From Mycobacteroides salmoniphilum (GTDB lineage Bacteria; Actinomycetota; Actinomycetes; Mycobacteriales; Mycobacteriaceae): 64,000 nt of DNA. The position numbers and the translations under genes are program-made. The notes under the pieces are model-generated. The model searched no databases. It was not told where the DNA came from and was given only the letters and a program-made list of their open reading frames with translations. Positions 50,908 through 59,396 of this stretch are shown piece by piece (position 1 is the first letter of the stretch; each line of letters begins with the position of its first letter). The stretch is from positions 3,720,001 to 3,784,000 of the forward strand of contig NZ_CP024633.1 of the NCBI RefSeq assembly GCF_004924335.1, read 5' to 3'.

Positions 50908-51606
50908 ATGCCACAGCTGCGTGCCACATACGTCCGCAAGACAGCGCGCTCAGCGGTACTCGCGGTGACGCTCGCCACCGCATTATCCGGGTGCACCGTC
51001 TACCAAACGCTCACGAAGCCCCCAGAGACTCCCCCGCCGTCGGCCGCTACCGCGGCGGCCAGTGACCAAGACCAGATCCGGCACGTGACCGCCCAGATGG
51101 GCAAGGTGATCGGAAGCCTCGATTTGGACGCGGCCAACGCCCTGACCTGCCCGCGCTACCAGGTGTCCAGCCGCACAGCCGACGAGAAGCTCGTGCCCTC
51201 GATCAATTCCTGGCAGGGCGCAGAGGAGGCGCTGATGTACGGCGATACCTCTGCCCTGTCCAGCCATGTGGCACAACGGTTCCCCAGCGCAGGTAGCGGC
51301 GAACGCGCCACGCTCGTCAACGCGATCGTCACACGCGATCAGTTCGCCTACACGGCCACCGCGCTGCAGGTGATCCGCGAGTCCACCACGGTGGAGAAGT
51401 TCGCAATCGACAACATCAAGATCGTCGGTGACAGTGCCACCGGGGATATCACGGCGACGTACAGCCTGGGCGGTGCCGCCACCCAGACCCAGACCAAGCC
51501 GAACCAGTTCCGGAAGGAGGGCGGCACGTGGGCGTGGTGCCAGCAGCCGCCACCGGGCCTGTTCACCCAGTGGACGACGCCCTCGGCGGCACAGTCGTAC
51601 GCGTAG
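50908..51606 (+). CDS. secreted lipoprotein of unknown function
   Basis: A 232-residue exported lipoprotein: basic N-terminus (MPQLRATYVRKTARSAV), hydrophobic segment, then the lipobox TALSGC (Cys about residue 29) and a Pro-rich linker. The mature part has CPRYQVSSRTADEKLVPSIN and a late segment TATYSLGGAATQTQTKPNQF, with NTF2-like alternation of helix and strand (Mce-associated or lumazine-like secreted proteins look similar). Function unknown. It stands alone ahead of menB. Confidence 0.8.
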   Translation: MPQLRATYVRKTARSAVLAVTLATALSGCTVYQTLTKPPETPPPSAATAAASDQDQIRHVTAQMGKVIGSLDLDAANALTCPRYQVSSRTADEKLVPSINSWQGAEEALMYGDTSALSSHVAQRFPSAGSGERATLVNAIVTRDQFAYTATALQVIRESTTVEKFAIDNIKIVGDSATGDITATYSLGGAATQTQTKPNQFRKEGGTWAWCQQPPPGLFTQWTTPSAAQSYA

Positions 51607-51662
51607 CGGTTCACCGGTAGCGTCGACCGACCACGAACCGGGTGGCCTCTAGAGTCGGAGCC

Positions 51663-52583
51663 ATGACCCAAGACGACGGGCAGACCGCCAATCCCTTTGA
51701 CCCGACTCGCTGGCAGCCGGTGGCGGGATTCGAGGACCTGACCGACATCACCTATCACCGGCACGTCAGCCAGGGAACCGTGCGAATTGCTTTCGACCGG
51801 CCCGAGGTACGCAACGCCTTTCGGCCACACACCGTCGACGAGCTCTACCGAACGCTGGATCATGCCCGGATGACCTCCGACGTGGGGGCGGTACTGCTCA
51901 CCGGGAATGGCCCCAGCCCCAAGGACGGCGGCTGGGCATTCTGCTCCGGCGGCGATCAACGCATCAGGGGCCGCACCGGTTATCAGTACGCGGGAGGCGA
52001 GACGGCCGAGACCGTGGACCCGGGCCGCGCGGGCCGTCTGCACATCCTGGAGGTGCAGCGTCTCATCCGCTTCATGCCAAAGGTGGTGATCGCCTTGGTG
52101 AATGGGTGGGCTGCCGGCGGTGGACACAGTCTGCACGTGGTGTGCGACCTGACATTGGCCAGCCGCGAACATGCTCGCTTCAAGCAGACCGATGCCGATG
52201 TGGGCAGTTTCGATGGCGGCTACGGCAGCGCATACCTGGCCAAGATGGTTGGCCAGAAGTTCGCTCGTGAGATCTTCTTCCTGGGCCGGCCGTACACCGC
52301 CGAACAGATGCATCACATGGGCGCCGTGAACGAGGTCGTCGACCACGAACATCTGGAGACGGTCGCGCTGGAGTGGGCCGCCGCCATCAACGAGAAGTCG
52401 CCGCAGGCACAACGAATGCTGAAGTACGCCTTCAACCTCGCCGATGATGGACTCGTCGGACAACAGTTGTTCGCCGGGGAGGCAACACGATTGGCTTACA
52501 TGACCGATGAGGCCGTCGAAGGCCGCGACTCGTTCCTGGAGAAGCGCAAGCCGGACTGGTCGCCCTACCCCTGGCATTACTAA
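51663..52583 (+). CDS. menB: 1,4-dihydroxy-2-naphthoyl-CoA synthase
   Basis: A 306-residue crotonase-fold enzyme that closes the naphthoquinone ring in menaquinone synthesis. Markers are PEVRNAFRPHTVDELYRTLD, the substrate loop GGDQRIRGRTGYQY, the oxyanion segment VNGWAAGGGHSLHVVCDL, the catalytic DADVGSFDGGYGSAYLA and the C-terminal KRKPDWSPYPWHY, all diagnostic of MenB. The ATG at 51663 is used; a GTG-type start at 51642 is possible. The corresponding M. tuberculosis gene is Rv0548c. Confidence 0.97.
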   Translation: MTQDDGQTANPFDPTRWQPVAGFEDLTDITYHRHVSQGTVRIAFDRPEVRNAFRPHTVDELYRTLDHARMTSDVGAVLLTGNGPSPKDGGWAFCSGGDQRIRGRTGYQYAGGETAETVDPGRAGRLHILEVQRLIRFMPKVVIALVNGWAAGGGHSLHVVCDLTLASREHARFKQTDADVGSFDGGYGSAYLAKMVGQKFAREIFFLGRPYTAEQMHHMGAVNEVVDHEHLETVALEWAAAINEKSPQAQRMLKYAFNLADDGLVGQQLFAGEATRLAYMTDEAVEGRDSFLEKRKPDWSPYPWHY

Positions 52584-52649
52584 GACCTGGGCCCCGCTCA
52601 GCACGGGTTGGGCCTGCAGCGACCACCGACTACTCGTTTTTCTGTGCGG

Positions 52650-53486
52650 TTACCGCGCCGCGCGCTGCATCCAGAAGTCGAGCTCGAGGTCCTCTTCGGC
52701 GCATTGGCGATACTTCGAGAAGTCGGTGACACCGGCCTCGGTGAGCACCTCGTCGTCGACGAAGCTGTTTCCGGTGACCTCCCGGCTGGGCTTGATCAGG
52801 ATCTCGTACGCGGCGTCGGCCATGATCTCCGCCGAGCGACAGCGGGCAACGAGCTCCGCGCCGAGGATATTGCGGATGGCGGCGGTGTCGATGGTCGTGC
52901 GCGGCCACAGCGAGTTCGACGCGATGCCGTACTTGCGTAGTTCGGCGGCCAGCCCGATGGCCACCAGGCTCATGGAGAACTTCGAGATGGTGTACGCGGT
53001 AGTGGTCTGATCGAACCACGTGGGTTCCAGCGTGATGGGCGGCGACAGGGTCAGGATGTGCGGATTCTCCGCCTCCTTGAGCGCGCCGATCGCCGACGTC
53101 GAGAGCGAGAAGGCGCCCCGCGCGTTGATGTCCTGCATCAGGTCGTAGGCCTTCATCGAAATCGATTCCGAGGGAGCGAGATTCAACGCGCTCGCATTGT
53201 TGACCACGACGTCGATCCCGCCGAACCTCTCGACCGTCTGGGCCACGGCCGAGGCCACGCCCTCGTCGTCACGGACATCGCCGAGAATGGGGAGCGCATG
53301 ACCACCGGCGGCCTCGATCTCCTCGGCGGCGGTGTAGATGGTGCCGGGAAGCTTCGGGTGCGGCTCTGCCGTCTTCGCCATGATCGCGATATTCGCGCCG
53401 TCCCGCGCGGCCCGAAGTGCGATCGCCAGCCCGATGCCGCGGCTGCCTCCCGACATGATGATGGTCTTACCTGCCAGCGATCCCAT
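52650..53486 (-). CDS. short-chain dehydrogenase/reductase (HSDL2-like)
   Basis: A 278-residue SDR: MSGGSRGIGLAIALRAARDG (NAD(P) site), GDVRDDEGV, NNASALNLAPSES and the catalytic TAYTISKFSMSLVA (YxxxK). The family resembles HSDL2 and other peroxisomal-type dehydrogenases, with an unusual VDDEVLTEAGVTDFSKYRQC tail. ATG 53486 is used; an ATG two codons upstream (53492) is equally possible. It lies between menB and the divergent SDR, but is not itself part of known menaquinone synthesis. Confidence 0.92.
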   Translation of the reverse strand: MGSLAGKTIIMSGGSRGIGLAIALRAARDGANIAIMAKTAEPHPKLPGTIYTAAEEIEAAGGHALPILGDVRDDEGVASAVAQTVERFGGIDVVVNNASALNLAPSESISMKAYDLMQDINARGAFSLSTSAIGALKEAENPHILTLSPPITLEPTWFDQTTTAYTISKFSMSLVAIGLAAELRKYGIASNSLWPRTTIDTAAIRNILGAELVARCRSAEIMADAAYEILIKPSREVTGNSFVDDEVLTEAGVTDFSKYRQCAEEDLELDFWMQRAAR

Positions 53487-53610
53487 AGCCACGTCCTTGT
53501 CGTCATAGGGGTTGAGTGAGGTCAGCGTAGGACACCGCCAGTAAGGCGAACCTTGCGAGACCTAAGTCACCCAGGCCCGACATTTCGCACTCATCGCGGT
53601 GGGCATACAG

Positions 53611-53630
53611 TTCTTACTCGTGAGTAAGAA
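53611..53630. promoter_or_regulatory. perfect palindrome over the SDR start codon
   Basis: TTCTTACTC-GT-GAGTAAGAA, two 9-nt arms around a 2-nt centre, covers the GTG (53620-53622) that would start the second SDR. A dyad this perfect suggests a repressor site. If so, the real start could be the in-frame ATG at 53674. Confidence 0.6.
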
Positions 53631-54504
53631 CTCGTTGAGCAAGCGGCTCAACACCGCCTTTGCGCGCGCCCTGATGCAGCCTTTCCCCAGCCCATCGCTC
53701 CTTCGCGCGAAACTCGACGCAAACTACGGCGTCTCGGTCAAGGACAAGCGCGTCCTCATCACCGGCGCGTCCTCGGGTATCGGCGAGGAGGCCGCATACC
53801 AATTCGGCAAGCTTGGCGCCAAGGTCATCGTGGTGGCACGGCGTGAAGACCTGCTGAACGAGGTCGCCGCACGTATCACCGCCGCCGGCGGCACCGCGGA
53901 TGCCATCGCATGCGACCTGTCCGACCTCGATGCCATCGACAAGCTGGTGGAGACCGTGAACGAACGCCATGGCGGTCTCGACATCCTGGTCAACAACGCC
54001 GGTCGCTCCATCCGACGCAAGACCTACGAGTCTCTGGATCGCTGGCATGACGCCGAGCGGACCATGCAGCTCAACTACTTCTCGCCGTTGCGGCTGATCC
54101 GCGGGTTCGCCCCCGGCATGGTCGAACGTCGCAGCGGCCACATCATCAACGTGGCCACCTGGGGAGTGCTCACGGACGTCGTGCCGCAGTTCGCGGTGTA
54201 CAACGCCTCCAAGGCCGCGTTGTCGACGGTCAGCCGAATCGTGGATGCCGAATACGGCAAGTACAACGTGCACACCACCACCCTGTACTTCCCGTTGGTG
54301 CGCACCCCGATGATCGCGCCCACCGAGGCATACACCAACGCGGCGGCGCTGACCTCCGCAGAGGCCGCCGAGTGGATGGTGCTGGCGGCCCGTACCAGGC
54401 CGGTGCGCATCGCCCCGAGGATCTCGGTAATGTCAGCCGCCACCAATGCCGTGGCACCCAGCCTGGTGACACGGGTGGCAATGTCGGGGCGCGAAACCCT
54501 CTGA
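53620..54504 (+). CDS. short-chain dehydrogenase/reductase (Rv0547c type)
   Basis: A classical SDR of about 294 residues: VLITGASSGIGEEAAYQFGK (NAD(P) site), NNAGRSIRRKTYESLDRWHD, the active-site serine/Tyr region IINVATWGVLTDVVPQF with YNASKAALSTV (YxxxK), and a C-terminal hydrophobic segment. The start is uncertain: GTG 53620 lies inside a perfect 20-bp palindrome, and ATG 53674 (MQPFPSPS) is the alternative. It matches the M. tuberculosis Rv0547c position between menB and the VOC gene. Confidence 0.9.
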   Translation: MSKNSLSKRLNTAFARALMQPFPSPSLLRAKLDANYGVSVKDKRVLITGASSGIGEEAAYQFGKLGAKVIVVARREDLLNEVAARITAAGGTADAIACDLSDLDAIDKLVETVNERHGGLDILVNNAGRSIRRKTYESLDRWHDAERTMQLNYFSPLRLIRGFAPGMVERRSGHIINVATWGVLTDVVPQFAVYNASKAALSTVSRIVDAEYGKYNVHTTTLYFPLVRTPMIAPTEAYTNAAALTSAEAAEWMVLAARTRPVRIAPRISVMSAATNAVAPSLVTRVAMSGRETL

Positions 54505-54534
54505 TGAGGCTCCATCCCCGTGGTAGACACGGGT

Positions 54535-54921
54535 ATGGAGATATTGTCCAGCCGAATACTGTTGCGGCCTAAGGATTATGACGCGACGCTCGCGTTCTAT
54601 CGCGACACGCTGGGCCTTGCCGTCGCGCGCGACTACGGAGCGGGCATGGTGTTTTTCGCCGGACAGTCCCTCATCGAGATCGCCGGACACGGCAGCGCGG
54701 ATGGACCCCCGACGGCATTTCCCGGTGCGCTCTGGCTCCAGGTACGCGACGTCTACGCGGCCCAGGCCGACCTCGAAAGCCGCGGCGCTTCGATAAGCCG
54801 TGCCGCGCAGCAGGAGCCGTGGGGCCTGCACGAGATGCATGTCGCGGCCCCCGACGGCGTCACGCTGATCTTCGTGCAGATCCCCCCGGACCACCCACTA
54901 CGCAAAGACACCCGGCGGTAG
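54535..54921 (+). CDS. glyoxalase/VOC-fold protein (Rv0546c type)
   Basis: A 128-residue vicinal-oxygen-chelate protein with two beta-alpha-beta-beta-beta modules: RILLRPKDYDATLAFYRDTL, then the middle strand FFAGQSLIEIAGHG and the end APDGVTLIFVQIPPDHPL. The metal-ligand glutamate/histidine positions are partly recognisable (IEIAGHG, LHEMHVAAPDG). Function unknown; the family includes dioxygenases and resistance proteins. ATG 54535 is chosen, and the stop lies in a strong terminator hairpin. Confidence 0.88.
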   Translation: MEILSSRILLRPKDYDATLAFYRDTLGLAVARDYGAGMVFFAGQSLIEIAGHGSADGPPTAFPGALWLQVRDVYAAQADLESRGASISRAAQQEPWGLHEMHVAAPDGVTLIFVQIPPDHPLRKDTRR

Positions 54922-54937
54922 CTTCCGCCGGGTGTCT
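54906..54937 (+). terminator. terminator of the VOC gene, overlapping its stop codon
   Basis: Perfect 13-bp arms AGACACCCGGCGG and CCGCCGGGTGTCT with loop TAGCTT; the TAG of the loop is the gene's stop codon. No T-run follows, as is common in mycobacteria. It also faces the end of the convergent membrane-protein gene. Confidence 0.6.
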
Positions 54938-54955
54938 GTGGAGTTGGTCGCGGTA

Positions 54956-55234
54956 CTACTTGACGAACGGGAAGAAGTCGATGCCCGTGTGGTGGATGAT
55001 CGTCGTCCGGGTAATCCACAGCAGCGCGAGGACGACAACCGCTCCGACCAGAGTGAAGAGCGCCAGTCCCAGGAACTTCACGGCCGGGTTCGGTGCGGCG
55101 ACGGTGCCGTCGTCATTGGCACCGCCAACACCCGACGAGTAGGCGACCAGGCCCGCCGCGAACACCGCCGGCAGACCCGCACCGAGGACCAACCCAACAA
55201 CGAGCACCTTGCCGATGGCTTCCACGTAGTTCAT
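54956..55234 (-). CDS. small membrane protein (Rv0544c type)
   Basis: A 92-residue protein with two membrane segments (about residues 10-32 and 53-73) joined by a polar, Gly-rich loop with GGANDDGTVAAPNP, and a short basic end. It follows pitA by 44 nt on the same strand, as in M. tuberculosis (Rv0544c beside pitA). A role in phosphate uptake is suggested only by position. Confidence 0.85.
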   Translation of the reverse strand: MNYVEAIGKVLVVGLVLGAGLPAVFAAGLVAYSSGVGGANDDGTVAAPNPAVKFLGLALFTLVGAVVVLALLWITRTTIIHHTGIDFFPFVK

Positions 55235-55278
55235 TGAGGCTTCCTTACTGTTCTTTGGGTCTACTGCGCTGGACTGGG

Positions 55279-56562
55279 TTAGACCGAGGCCGTGTCGTTG
55301 GCGGAGTCCTGCTTCGAGGCATCCTTGCTCTCGGCGGACACTTCGGTCTTGACCTCGCGGGCATCGGCGGGAACCACCGAGTTGGTGGAGTCATCCCAGT
55401 CGGCGTTGACGTTGCTGGAGTCGACCTTCTCCTGCTGAGCACGCCACCACATGTAACCGGAGAGTACGACGAGCAGGCCGAAGATGATGAGGTCACCGAC
55501 CATCGGAGTGGTGAGATCGCCGATGGCCTTGGACAGCCAGTAGGACAGCGCGCCGACGATACCGGCGGCAGGCAAGGTGACCAGCCAGGCCAGCACCATG
55601 CGTCCGGCCACGGCCCAGCGCACCTCGGCACCGGGCTTGCCGACGCCACTGCCCAGAATGGAACCGGTGGCCACGTGCGTGGTGGACAGGGCCATACCAG
55701 CGGCACTGGAGCTCAGGATGATCGCGGCCGAGGACGCTTCGGCGGCAAGACCCTGCGGGGACTCGATCTCGACGAGGCCCTTACCCAGGGTGCGGATGAC
55801 TCGCCACCCACCGAGGTAGGTGCCGAGGCCGATCGCGAGCGCGCAGCTGGCGATGATCCAGAACGGCAGGCCGGTCTCCTTGACGTTTCCGGACAGATGG
55901 CCGGTGGTGATGAGCGCCAGGGCGATGACACCCATGGTCTTCTGCGCGTCATTGGTTCCGTGGGACAGCGCAACCAGGGACGCGGTGGCGATCTGGCCCC
56001 AGCGGAAGCCCTCCTCGCGACGCTTCTTCACCACGTTCCGGGTGAGGCGGTAGACCAGCCAGGTGCCGGCAGCGGCGACCAGGCCCGCGATTAGGGGCGC
56101 GGCCAACGCGGGGATGATGACCTTCTGCAGGATGCCGTCCCACTTCACGCCCGACAAACCGATGGCGGCGAGGGCGGCGCCGATAAGGCCACCGAAGAGC
56201 GCGTGTGACGAGCTGGACGGAATACCGAAGAGCCACGTCAGCAGGTTCCACAGAATGCCGCCGATGAGGCCCGCGAAGATGATCGTCAGACCCATGGACG
56301 GGGTGATGTTGGGCAGCAGGTGGCCGGTCTTGCTGTCCTGCACCTTGATGACCGAGGTGGTCACGGTGACGGCGACCTCGACGGAGAGGAAGGCACCGAC
56401 GAGGTTCAGGACGCCGGCGAGCAGAACCGCGGTCTTGGGCTTGAGCGCACCCGTTGCGATGGACGTCGCCATGGCGTTACCGGTGTCATGAAACCCGTTG
56501 GTGAAGTCGAAGGCCAGTGCCGTTGCAATCAACAGCACCAGAATGATCATGGTTGCGTCCAT
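55279..56562 (-). CDS. pitA: low-affinity inorganic phosphate transporter PitA
   Basis: A 427-residue PiT-family transporter with about ten membrane segments. The two duplicated PiT signatures are visible: FDFTNGFHDTGNAMATSIAT near the N-terminus and LSHGTNDAQKTMGVIALAL in the middle, both carrying the substrate- and cation-binding Asn/Asp. The C-terminal ~40 residues are a charged cytoplasmic tail. It imports phosphate with protons. M. tuberculosis pitA (Rv0545c) lies in the same neighbourhood. Confidence 0.95.
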   Translation of the reverse strand: MDATMIILVLLIATALAFDFTNGFHDTGNAMATSIATGALKPKTAVLLAGVLNLVGAFLSVEVAVTVTTSVIKVQDSKTGHLLPNITPSMGLTIIFAGLIGGILWNLLTWLFGIPSSSSHALFGGLIGAALAAIGLSGVKWDGILQKVIIPALAAPLIAGLVAAAGTWLVYRLTRNVVKKRREEGFRWGQIATASLVALSHGTNDAQKTMGVIALALITTGHLSGNVKETGLPFWIIASCALAIGLGTYLGGWRVIRTLGKGLVEIESPQGLAAEASSAAIILSSSAAGMALSTTHVATGSILGSGVGKPGAEVRWAVAGRMVLAWLVTLPAAGIVGALSYWLSKAIGDLTTPMVGDLIIFGLLVVLSGYMWWRAQQEKVDSSNVNADWDDSTNSVVPADAREVKTEVSAESKDASKQDSANDTASV

Positions 56563-56822
56563 GGCGCTAATTCTGGGGTAAAGGCCTTGACTTTGACCAG
56601 CTGATGGACGAGCAAGTTTGGGCGCTGACCGGCCAGTTTGATATTTCCCGCAAGGAGTTCACATTCCGTTAACCTTCCGGGTGCTGACTGTTCGGACTGG
56701 ACGCGGGCTTCCTGGCCGATTGCGGCTAGTTTTGCCTGGCGACAACACCCGCCAACAGCACTACGATCCCTAGCAGTCGATACGAAGAGGACGGCCGCCC
56801 GTCCGTACAGGAGTTTGAGGCC

Positions 56823-57164
56823 GTGAACGCATTTCTGAGCAAGATCGTCACCTGGCTTCGGGCGGGGTACCCCGAAGGCGTCCCGCCACCTGACTATGTC
56901 CCGCTGCTGGCGCTGCTGGGGCGCAGGTTGAGTAATGACGAAGTCAAAACCGTGGCGCGCGAACTGATGGCCCGGGGCGACTTCGACAACATCGACATCG
57001 CCGTGCTCATCACCCAGGTAACCGATGAGCTGCCGACCGGAGAAGACATCGAGCGCGTCCGCGAGCGACTGGCGAAAAAGGGTTGGCCCCTTGATGATCC
57101 GCGTGAGCCCGCAGATCATCCTGACGAACCGGGCTCCGGTCAGGCCTCCGACCACCCGGCGTGA
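56823..57164 (+). CDS. DUF3349-type protein (Rv0543c type)
   Basis: A 113-residue helical protein whose N-terminal MNAFLSKIVTWLRAGYPEGV and the following RRLSNDEVKTVARELMARGD are characteristic of the mycobacterial DUF3349/Rv0543c family. Acidic, disordered C-terminus (DDPREPADHPDEPGS). No catalytic motif. The GTG start at 56823 is used. Its stop overlaps the GTG of menE (57161), so it is translationally coupled to menaquinone synthesis; function unknown. Confidence 0.9.
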   Translation: MNAFLSKIVTWLRAGYPEGVPPPDYVPLLALLGRRLSNDEVKTVARELMARGDFDNIDIAVLITQVTDELPTGEDIERVRERLAKKGWPLDDPREPADHPDEPGSGQASDHPA

Positions 57165-58309
57165 CCCGGCTACTGCGCGCCTTGCCCGTACCCGGCGGGC
57201 AGACCATGCTCGGCCTCCTGCCCCGCCTGGCGGAGCTGCTGGACGGCCGCGGCGACGCGGTCTTGCCCGTGCCTGCCGACGACGCCGGTCAGGCCCATTT
57301 CCTCGCCTCTGAACTCGCCGCCGATGAACCGATCGCCGAGGATGTCGCGGTGGTGGTCTCAACGTCAGGCACCACGGGAAAACCCAAGGGCGCCATGCTC
57401 AGCCGCGATGCCCTCGTGGCCAGCGGCTCGGCCACGCACGCCCGCCTGGGCGGTAGCGGCCAATGGCTACTGGCACTGCCACCCCATCACATCGCCGGAA
57501 TGCAGGTGCTGCTGCGCAGCATCCAGGCCGGAACCGAACCCGTCGTCATTGACGTGTCGGCCGGTTTCTCCCTACCCGACTTCGTGCGGGCGGCCACCGA
57601 GATGACAGGAAGTCGTCGGTACATCTCCCTGGTGGCAACACAGTTGGTGAAGGTGCTGGATGATCCCGCAGCATCGGAGGCGCTCGCCTCCTTTGACGCC
57701 GTGCTCCTGGGTGGTGGTCCGCTCCCCGCCTCCGTCGCTATCAGGGCGGCGCAGGCCCGTATCCCGGTGGTCCGAACCTACGGGATGAGTGAGACCTGCG
57801 GCGGGTGCGTGTATGACGGCGTGGCCCTCGCCGGCGTCCAGGTGCGCATCGGGCCGGAGGGGCGGATCGGCCTGGGTGGCGCCACCGTGGCATCGGGGTA
57901 TCGAAATATGCCGGAAAACAAGGCATTTGCGGAGTCCGGATGGTTCCATACCGATGACTTCGGGGAGCTTGACGAGGGCCGCTTGCGGGTGTTGGGACGA
58001 TTGGACGAGGCCATCGGCACCGGGGGGCTTACCGTGGTTCCGCAGGTGGTGGAGGCCGTTCTTGCCACTCATCCGCTGGTCGCCGAATGCGCTGTGTTCG
58101 GCGTGCCCGACGACCGGCTCGGCCAGCGCGTCGCCGTCGCGGTGGTGCCCTCCCCGGACGGCACCCCGACGCTGGAGGATCTGCGGGCGCATATCACCAC
58201 GGCACTCGAAGACACCGCCGCCCCGCGTGAACTACACCTTCTCGATGAACTACCCCGGCGCGGGATCGGGAAACTGGACCGCCGCGCCCTCGTCAAACGC
58301 TTCTCTTGA
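57161..58309 (+). CDS. menE: o-succinylbenzoate-CoA ligase
   Basis: A 382-residue adenylate-forming enzyme that activates o-succinylbenzoate with CoA. The ATP signature is VVVSTSGTTGKPKGAMLSRD, followed by LPPHHIAGMQVL, TYGMSETCGGCVYDG and the hinge/lysine region LGRLDEAIGTGGLTV with RRGIGKLDRRAL. It is shorter than E. coli MenE (about 450 residues), as usual in mycobacteria. The GTG start at 57161 overlaps the DUF3349 stop. Its TGA stop lies inside the SoxR-type palindrome of the next gene. Confidence 0.95.
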   Translation: MTRLLRALPVPGGQTMLGLLPRLAELLDGRGDAVLPVPADDAGQAHFLASELAADEPIAEDVAVVVSTSGTTGKPKGAMLSRDALVASGSATHARLGGSGQWLLALPPHHIAGMQVLLRSIQAGTEPVVIDVSAGFSLPDFVRAATEMTGSRRYISLVATQLVKVLDDPAASEALASFDAVLLGGGPLPASVAIRAAQARIPVVRTYGMSETCGGCVYDGVALAGVQVRIGPEGRIGLGGATVASGYRNMPENKAFAESGWFHTDDFGELDEGRLRVLGRLDEAIGTGGLTVVPQVVEAVLATHPLVAECAVFGVPDDRLGQRVAVAVVPSPDGTPTLEDLRAHITTALEDTAAPRELHLLDELPRRGIGKLDRRALVKRFS

Positions 58310-58336
58310 CCTCAAGCTGACTTGAGGTCATAGCGT
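58306..58336 (+). promoter_or_regulatory. SoxR-box promoter of the cupin gene
   Basis: CCTCAAG-CTGA-CTTGAGG (inside the longer palindrome 58307-58330) differs from the SoxR box CCTCAAGTTAACTTGAGG at two central bases. It sits between TTGACC (58306-58311) and TAGCGT (58331-58336), a 19-nt spacer as in MerR/SoxR-activated promoters. The predicted transcription start is next to the cupin ATG, so a leaderless mRNA is likely. Confidence 0.75.
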
Positions 58337-58344
58337 TTGACGCC

Positions 58345-58863
58345 ATGACACGTGAAGAGTGTGTGCCGGGTGCCGCGCCTCTGGTTCGAGACGGTGACCG
58401 CGAGATGGTCAGCACCGCGGCCGGGAACGAGACCGGATTGGTGATGGACTCCGACGCGACAGGTGGGGCGGTCAGCGTCCTGAGTGTCTACCTGCCCAAG
58501 GGCGCGAATGGCGCGGCCCCACATTTCCACACGCGATCCACCGAGCTGTTCTACCTGGTGTCGGGTCGGCTGGAAATCCTGGCGGGAGATCGCATCGAGA
58601 TTCTGGAACAGGGTGACACACTGTTGGTTCCCCAGCTGATGCCGCACGCGTTCGGCGCCACCGGCGACAGCGATGCCAACATCTTCACGGTGCTCTCCCC
58701 CGGCGTTCAGCGCTTCGACTACTTCCGGCTGCTGGACCGAATCGTCCACGGCCACGCCGATATCAGCGAACTGCGGGCCGCGCAGGAAACCTATGACAAC
58801 CACTTCGTCGAGAGCCCGGTGTGGTCCGCGGGGCGTGGACTGTCGGCGCTCGATGCCCCCTGA
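58345..58863 (+). CDS. cupin-domain protein under a SoxR-type promoter
   Basis: A 172-residue single cupin: VYLPKGANGAAPHFHTRSTE (metal His-x-His), LFYLVSGRLEILAGD and a second motif GDTLLVPQLMPHAFGA supply the metal ligands. Cupins of this type are quercetinase- or oxygenase-like. The promoter upstream fits SoxR, which in actinobacteria senses redox-cycling compounds; no soxR gene is in the window. The ATG at 58345 has almost no leader. It is followed by the convergent SRPBCC gene. Confidence 0.9.
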   Translation: MTREECVPGAAPLVRDGDREMVSTAAGNETGLVMDSDATGGAVSVLSVYLPKGANGAAPHFHTRSTELFYLVSGRLEILAGDRIEILEQGDTLLVPQLMPHAFGATGDSDANIFTVLSPGVQRFDYFRLLDRIVHGHADISELRAAQETYDNHFVESPVWSAGRGLSALDAP

Positions 58864-58885
58864 TCGGCCGGCCTCGGCGACCGAG

Positions 58886-59344
58886 TCAGGCAGCCTCGGC
58901 GACCGCTTTGATCCTGTTGAGGGTCTCACGCATGCCGTTACGGTTGGTGCGTCCGCGTGCCCAGCCCAGTAGCGCCCAGTAGATGCGCAGCGACAACGTC
59001 GGTGTCAGCTCGAAGGATTCGGTGACATCGGTACCGTCGCCGGCAGGCTCGAACCGATAACGCCAGGTGTTCACCGTCTTACCGTTGGGCCAGAGCACCG
59101 CGAAACCGAAGGACCGACCGCGGTCGCAGTCGACGATTCGGCACACCGTCCAGTAGACGGGCCCCTTCTGATTGCGCTTCACATGACCACGGAAGCGCAC
59201 ACCCACCGCGGGGCCGGTGGCGCCGTCGAGCCATTCGGCCTCGAACGTCTCCGGACTGAACTTCCCGGTGTTGGTGATATCGCTGACCAGTTCCCAGATC
59301 TTGTCGGCAGGAGCGGCGATGTGCACGGTGACCGAATCACGCAT
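58886..59344 (-). CDS. SRPBCC-fold (polyketide cyclase-like) protein
   Basis: A 152-residue START/SRPBCC protein: DSVTVHIAAPADKIWELVSD begins the domain, followed by GVRFRGHVKRNQKGPVYWTV and WRYRFEPAGDGTDVTESFEL, with the long C-terminal helix NGMRETLNRIKAVAEA. It binds a hydrophobic ligand; the role is unknown. The start at 59344 is used; the frame extends upstream to 59398, but the domain begins here. It is divergent from the F420 oxidoreductase gene, with about 50 nt between starts. Confidence 0.88.
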   Translation of the reverse strand: MRDSVTVHIAAPADKIWELVSDITNTGKFSPETFEAEWLDGATGPAVGVRFRGHVKRNQKGPVYWTVCRIVDCDRGRSFGFAVLWPNGKTVNTWRYRFEPAGDGTDVTESFELTPTLSLRIYWALLGWARGRTNRNGMRETLNRIKAVAEAA

Positions 59345-59396
59345 GGCGTTACGGTACCCGCGATGAATCTCGGTGACGGGCCGGGTCTGTATCACC

